This document shows, one piece after another, positions 7,715-11,167 of a stretch of 11,167 nt of DNA. A program made the position numbers and the translations under genes. Under the pieces are notes generated by a model. It made no database searches. It saw only the letters and a list, made by a program, of their open reading frames with translations, and was not told where the DNA came from. The DNA comes from Physocladia obscura (lineage: Eukaryota > Chytridiomycota > Chytridiomycetes > Chytridiales > Chytriomycetaceae), in NCBI GenBank assembly GCA_027596945.1, contig JADGJH010001229.1:1-11167 (forward strand), given 5' to 3'. Within the stretch, counting starts at the first letter, position 1; each line of letters begins with the position of its first letter.

Positions 7715-8164
7715 TAAACTGAACTTTGTAAGATCTCCAAAGACTCTTTGTAGTGCTGTTGAGCCTCATCAAATTTTCCTTGGGCTTGTAAGTTGCCCAA
7801 GATTGTTCAGTGCCGTAGCAATAGATACATACTCACAAGTGCCAAACATCTTGAGTTTAATGTCTAAGGACTCCTTGAAGTATTACTGAGCATCATTAAA
7901 TTTCCTTGGACTCTTGTAAGCAGTCTAAAGTTGCAACATCCAGTGCTTGTGCGGGATATTATCCTTCATTGCACGGGGGATTGTGTCGGCAGCAGGAGTG
8001 ATTGTATTGATTAAGCGCACCGTGCGCAAAACTGACTCTAAAGTGATGGTGGCAGTACATTGTGCATCTTGGATATTCTGTATAGTTGTGGCAAAATCGG
8101 GTTGTGGTTGTTGCAGTTGTCCTGTACTGTAAGAAATAATGTTAGCCTGCTTCAAGACAATCAC
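7715..8164 (-). pseudogene. Frameshifted TPR (kinesin-light-chain-type) protein relic
   Basis: Read leftwards from 8164, a 79-codon frame (TTIQNIQDAQ, then VRLINTITPAADTIPRAMKD) ends at a TAG. The same frame then continues as KFNDAQ, a stop, YFKESLDIKLKMFG, and VSIATALNNLGQL. A shift of one frame follows, giving QAQGKFDEAQQHYKESLEIL. G-K-F-D-E-A-x-x-x-Y-K-E-S-L-E-I, with ATALNNLG between units about 42 residues apart, is the TPR_10/TPR_12 pattern of kinesin light chain and of many fungal and bacterial repeat proteins. TPRs bind partner proteins. At least two stops and one frameshift within about 200 nt, and only about one and a half repeats left, show it is dead. The 79-codon part may be its former N-terminal side but has no recognised domain. 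Confidence 0.65.
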
Positions 8165-8312
8165 ATCTGGACTCTGTTAACAACATTTTATTGAACCCAC
8201 AAATAATGATTGAAAGCAGCAAAAATCTGGCCTTATTTTGTTTTTTTTCTCGCTGATGTTCATTTCCCTAAATTGTGACTTATTCCCCCACAAACAAATT
8301 CATTGAAAAAAA
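8165..8312 (+). promoter_or_regulatory. 5' region of the methyltransferase gene
   Basis: A 148-nt AT-rich spacer between the TPR relic and the methyltransferase ATG. The ATG at 8313 is preceded by an A-run, which gives A at -3 as favoured for fungal starts. No clear TATA box or repeat is seen. Confidence 0.35.
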
Positions 8313-9565
8313 ATGGGCACACATCAATCTTCAATGATCAAAAAGAAGCTCTCCGAAGATGCACCCTCCGAAACATCTCCAGATTTCGCTGCCAAGCTTG
8401 AAAAATCAAGTCTCAACAGTCCCCAAAGCGACGCTGTCAAACGAAGCGTTTCAATTTCGCAAACAGGAACATCACAAAAGTATGAGCTTAGGGCCGCACA
8501 CGTCAATGCTTTGGTCGCAAAAACGTGGAATCCAAATGATCCACAATCTTGGGAACCGGAAATGCGCGAATACCACGCTCTCCCAAACAGTGACTATATG
8601 CTGCCAAACGATGCGGTGGAGCAGGATCGACTCGAAATGCAGCATTATGTTTACCGCGCCGCTTTTGAAGGGTTTGTAATACAAACGTTTTTGCTTGTTT
8701 TGGAATTGGCTCTTGATAGAATTTTTTTTAATTTTAATAATTAAAAATTCCAGTGATATTGTTTGCCCCACAGTAAAACAGCTTGTCCAGTCTCCTGGAT
8801 ACAAAATTCTTGACGTTGGCTGTGCAAAAGGCTTTTGGCTCAAGTGTGTCAAAAAAGAAAACCCGCTGGCTGAATGCCACGGAGTTGACATATCTCAAAC
8901 TTTGGTTGATCAGTCTTCTCCTGAAACTGATGGGATATTTCTCCAGTTTGGAAATGTTTTGGAAACTTTGCCATGTGAGTAGTTTTTTTTTCTCACTTTC
9001 TCACTCTCACTCTCATTTTCTTGTGCATGATTTTTTAACACTTTCGTTTTTTTTAATAGATGAAGACAACACTTTCGATTTCACCCACCAAAGATTTCTT
9101 GTGGCTGGAATGCCTCGCGAAAAGTATCCAGACGCCCTCAGAGAGCTTATCCGTGTCACGAAGCCCGGTGGTTGGATTGAACTTGTTGAAGCTGACGTTG
9201 TAATTTACAATGCTGGCCCATACTCGCAAACATTAACAACTGCATTGTTTGACGGTTTTCATCGCCGTGGCTTGGATACTTATGCCGCAGTCAATTTGCC
9301 ATTTTATGTCAAACAAGTGGCTGATAACGTTGAAAACAAAGAAGACAAGGTTTTACATCTTTCAATCGGCTGGGGATCAAAAATGGGTATCTTGTTTGGT
9401 GCCGATTGTAAGGCGGGAGTTCTAGGAATGGAAGATTGGATGCATAAATCAATGAAGCTTTCCAGAGATGAGTACCGCCAGCTTTGTCAAGGCTGTTACT
9501 CGGAATGGCCTGAGCACAAATCTTTTTCTCAAGTCCGCGCATTGTACTTCCAAGTGAAAAAGTGA
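8313..9565 (+). CDS. SAM-dependent methyltransferase, LaeA/UMTA-like (exons 8313-8671, 8754-8974, 9060-9565)
   Basis: Three exons give 361 residues. It would move a methyl group from S-adenosylmethionine to an unknown acceptor. Residues 1-75 are Ser/Lys-rich and probably disordered. The class I fold follows: motif I ILDVGCAKGFWL (138-149), the acidic ribose-binding residue in CHGVDIS (D165), motif II EDNTFDFTHQRFLVAGMP (195-212), and TKPGGWIELVEAD (227-239). The order and the phrases 'DNTFDF-HQR' and 'L-R-V-KPGGW-EL-E' match the fungal methyltransferases related to LaeA and UMTA. Exon 1 ends in phase 2 and exon 2 in phase 1. Both joins restore codons (GG+T, T+AT) and bridge conserved parts, which supports the model. 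Motif I has Ala-Lys instead of the usual Gly-Pro/Thr before the last Gly. The C-terminal half (EDWMHKSMKLSRDEYRQL) probably forms the substrate lid. Confidence 0.88.
8672..8753 (+). other. Intron 1 of the methyltransferase gene
   Basis: 82 nt, donor GTTTGT (weak), acceptor TTCCAG at 8748-8753. It is AT-rich with a TAATAATTAA stretch before the acceptor. Retention would add a stop in frame. Confidence 0.8.
8975..9059 (+). other. Intron 2 of the methyltransferase gene
   Basis: 85 nt, donor GTGAGT, acceptor AATAG. The middle is strongly pyrimidine-rich with tandem TCTCAC/TCACTC units around 8991-9017, an unusually long polypyrimidine tract, followed by TTTTTTAACA as a likely branch region. Confidence 0.85.
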
Positions 9566-9645
9566 TAGTCAAAAGGTTTATTCAATGGTTTTATGCTTGT
9601 GGAATTGAAGACTAAAGTTTTGATATAAAATATAAAAGATAAAAA

Positions 9646-9656
9646 AATAAAATAAA
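9646..9656 (+). terminator. Overlapping poly(A) signals of the methyltransferase gene
   Basis: Two AATAAA copies share one base at 9646-9651 and 9651-9656, about 80 nt after the stop. Confidence 0.5.
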
Positions 9657-9687
9657 ATGAGCTAAAACCTATCTAATTTGGAATTGA

Positions 9688-9970
9688 ATGTATGTGAGCA
9701 ATCCAAATTTTGAATATCCAGGACCAGTTCCAATTTTGAGAAATCAAAATTTCAAAGAATGAGCACATTACATTGAAGTTTTACAGCAATTTTTCAAACA
9801 TACCAATACTGCCACTGTTTTGAATGTATGCAGACTGCTGTTTAGTATTATTATTATTTTATTTGTTCTTTCTTTTGCAGCCTTTACTTTTATTATTGAC
9901 TACCAATGAATATATGCTAAATGATTATTTGAACAGAGTGGATCAGGAATATATTTGCTGGAGTCAATAA
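9688..9970 (+). pseudogene. Spliceable but stop-broken two-exon frame, function unknown
   Basis: From ATG 9688 the frame reads MYVSNPNFEYPGPVPILRNQ and NFKE, meets TGA at 9760, then continues AHYIEVLQQFFKHTNTATVL and N to 9825. A GT-AG intron fits at 9826-9880: 55 nt, donor GTATGC, acceptor TTTCTTTTGCAG, about the size of the exportin-4 intron. In phase 0 it joins to PLLLLLTTNEYMLNDYLNRV and DQEYICWSQ before TAA 9968. Good splice signals, kept phase and plausible composition suggest a former gene or a piece of one. The single TGA suggests decay. No family is recognised. A chance frame cannot be excluded. Confidence 0.35.
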
Positions 9971-10030
9971 ATTCATTGATAGGAGTTGAACAAGAATTCA
10001 TTTCATTTTTTTTTGGAATAAAATTATGGA

Positions 10031-10098
10031 ATGGGAGCAACAGTAAGTTTTACAAGTGCAATTTTGTGTCTGGGAATAACAAACTCACCATTAACTGC
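10031..10098 (+). pseudogene. Hydrophobic exon-like fragment with strong donor
   Basis: ATG 10031 opens 22 codons, MGATVSFTSAILCLGITNSP then LT, with AT-rich third positions, and ends in front of a perfect GTAAGT donor at 10099. No acceptor I tested (after 10222, 10249, 10258 or 10264) keeps the frame of the hydrophobic segment to the right, so the two are not joined as a working gene here. Confidence 0.3.
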
Positions 10099-10239
10099 GT
10101 AAGTATTTTATTTATGCTTAAATCCCTCGAAAAAGAACGGTAATAAAAGAAAATCTTACCTATATGGATTTTATAAGAACATTTCTCCACACATGTATAC
10201 ACCTGTATGTGGGGATTTTCAGATGTAAGTTACTTTTGA

Positions 10240-10446
10240 TATGTTGTAGTTGTTGCAGTTGTAGTTGCTGGGGCTGCTGTGATTTCTGGGGCTGCTATTG
10301 TTGCTGGACTTTCAGCCCTTGCTGCATATTCTGCAGCTGTTTTGCCTGTTGCAGTTGGTGCCAAAGTTGCTGTTGCATACATTGCACAAGATCCAGTTGT
10401 AGAAACTGTTTCATATTCAGCTCTACAAATAAAAATATTCAAAAGT
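10240..10446 (+). pseudogene. Ala/Val/Gly-rich hydrophobic segment (membrane or glycine-zipper-like)
   Basis: A 69-codon frame is open from TGA 10237 to TAA 10447. It includes VAVVVAGAAVISGAAIVAGL, SALAAYSAAVLPVAVGAKVA, then VAYIAQDPVVETVSYSAL. Third positions are mostly T or A while the first two are GC-rich, which is what real Ala/Val/Gly codons look like in an AT-rich genome. The Cys-rich plus frame (10164-10454) and the Thr/Ala-rich minus frame (10230-10442) over the same DNA look like shadows of it. Small-residue spacing suggests one or two membrane helices. There is no start codon, and no upstream splice acceptor is in phase with the fragment at 10031. It is probably part of a decayed membrane-protein gene, family unknown. 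Confidence 0.35.
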
Positions 10447-10545
10447 TAACATAGAATATGTAGCAAATAACCATTTGCTGTTGTTGTATGGTGAGCTGAA
10501 ATTGGTGTTTGGCATTGCTGCATTCTTTTTCTAAATTTTTTTTAG

Positions 10546-10889
10546 ATGTGTCAGACAATTTATTTCAAGAAGTCAGGTGCAAAACTGGGATTTTAACAAG
10601 CACATGTCCACAATGCCACCAAGTTTTTGCCATCATAGAAAGATGTCTTCATTTCAATAAGCATTTGATGAATTGTGCAAATGAATGGTCAGCATGATTA
10701 CCAGAAGTTGAATCTAATTATGATGAGATTGACAGCAGAGGTGCTAATAGTGATGAACATATTGGGAATAATGGCTCACAAGAGGATGTCAATATTTTGA
10801 ATGCTGAGAATGATGGAAACAGTTCAGAAGATGAAAGTGTGGGTGATGGAAGTGACAATGAAAGCAATTCTGTTAGATTTAAGAAATAA
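10546..10889 (+). pseudogene. Zinc-finger plus acidic-tail gene fragment broken by TGA
   Basis: After an acceptor-like T8-AG ending at 10545, the frame reads VSDNLFQEVRCKTGILTSTC, then PQCHQVFAIIERCLHFNKHL and MNCANEWSA, and hits TGA at 10695. The same frame goes on for 63 codons: PEVESNYDEIDSRGANSDEH, then GSQEDVNILNAENDGNSSED and ESVGDGSDNES, ending SVRFKK-TAA at 10887. CPQC followed by H-x3-H-x3-C is a C2H2/C2HC-like zinc finger, though the spacing after Phe is one or more residues off the classic form. A finger followed by an acidic Asp/Glu/Asn/Ser tail is common at the start of fungal DNA transposases and in some regulators. AATAAA overlaps the final stop (10885-10890) and recurs at 10908-10913. 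No start codon is seen. It is likely a relic with an upstream exon missing, or an assembly error at one base. Confidence 0.5.
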
Positions 10890-10981
10890 AATGTGTTATA
10901 CAAGCTGAATAAATGTTAAATAATATTTAATAGAATTAGAAATAGAAATATTATTTATTAGATAACTGTGAAAGAAAATAA

Positions 10982-11167
10982 TGTTTATTTCATGCATGGC
11001 AAAATTCAAGAAGAGGGATTAAATGTTCTAATTTGTCTTTTACATTTGAACAATTTTCTTTTGCTAAGAAATTGGTTTTTAATCAATATTTTGAGGCATT
11101 AGAAATGAGGCACAAAAGTTTTAATTTGAGGCATGGAATTGGGCATATTAAATTGTTGTTCTATTCT
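10982..11167 (+). CDS. Open frame running off the right edge, unknown
   Basis: 62 codons are open from just after TAA 10979 to the window end, with no ATG near the left end. They include HAWQNSRRGIKCSNLSFTFE, then FAKKLVFNQYFEALEMRHKS and FNLRHGIGHIKLLFYS. It is rich in Phe, Lys and His. Third positions are AT-rich and the frame lacks stops in DNA that is otherwise stop-dense, so it may be a real exon or a transposon piece that continues beyond the window. No family is recognised. It could be the continuation of the zinc-finger/acidic relic, but no clear intron joins them. Confidence 0.25.

Noticed and set aside
2175..9565. Idea of a secondary-metabolite cluster (monooxygenase, two acetyltransferases, methyltransferase)
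   Set aside because: No backbone synthase, terpene cyclase, transporter or regulator is present, orientations are mixed, and long relic-filled gaps separate the genes.
10164..10454. Cys-rich 96-codon frame that looks like a cysteine-rich small protein
   Set aside because: The Cys/Trp pattern comes from reading Ala/Val/Gly codons (GCT, GTT, GGG) one base out of frame, and the hydrophobic frame explains it better.
1..11167. tRNA, rRNA, CRISPR array, origin or complete insertion element
   Set aside because: I looked for cloverleaf boxes, regularly spaced repeats and paired terminal repeats and saw none. Absence by eye is not proof for tRNAs with introns or short inverted ends.

Overview
The window reads as eukaryotic nuclear DNA, most likely from a fungus and perhaps an early-diverging, chytrid-like one. 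The reasons are short GT-AG introns (56, 82 and 85 nt), AT-rich spacers with AATAAA signals, no bacterial-style operons, a LaeA/UMTA-type methyltransferase, and an exportin-4-type karyopherin, a family absent from budding yeast. The fungal and chytrid placement is inference, because there is no rRNA or other marker here.

Layout from left to right. (1) 38-720, plus: the last two exons of an exportin-4-like nuclear transport receptor, cut by the left edge. (2) 721-2174: a spacer holding an eroded hAT-type DNA transposase (about 1397-1808) and a short repeat-rich promoter. (3) 2175-3500, plus: an intact, intronless FAD-dependent monooxygenase whose 5' half is far more GC-rich than everything around it. 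(4) 4125-5219, minus: an intact protein made of two tandem RimJ/RimL-type GNAT acetyltransferase domains. (5) 5220-6672: no intact gene. It holds a 19-nt T run and coding-like fragments in broken frames, one of which resembles a TFIIS central domain. (6) 6673-7263, minus: a second, unrelated single-domain GNAT. (7) 7715-8164, minus: a frameshifted relic of a kinesin-light-chain-type TPR protein. (8) 8313-9565, plus: a three-exon SAM-dependent methyltransferase. (9) 9566 to the end: four coding-like remnants. These are a spliceable but stop-interrupted frame, two hydrophobic (Ala/Val/Gly-rich) fragments, a zinc-finger plus acidic-tail frame broken by TGA, and an open frame that runs off the right edge.

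Four complete enzyme genes are present: a monooxygenase, two GNAT proteins and a methyltransferase. Together they could look like a tailoring set, but there is no backbone enzyme, transporter or regulator and the orientations are mixed, so I do not call a metabolic cluster. The gene-poor stretches are mostly decayed genes and transposon remains. I found no RNA genes, CRISPR array, complete mobile element or convincing new system. The items most worth a second look are the composition step inside the monooxygenase, the tandem GNAT fusion with a degenerate second motif A, and the broken zinc-finger/acidic gene at the right end.
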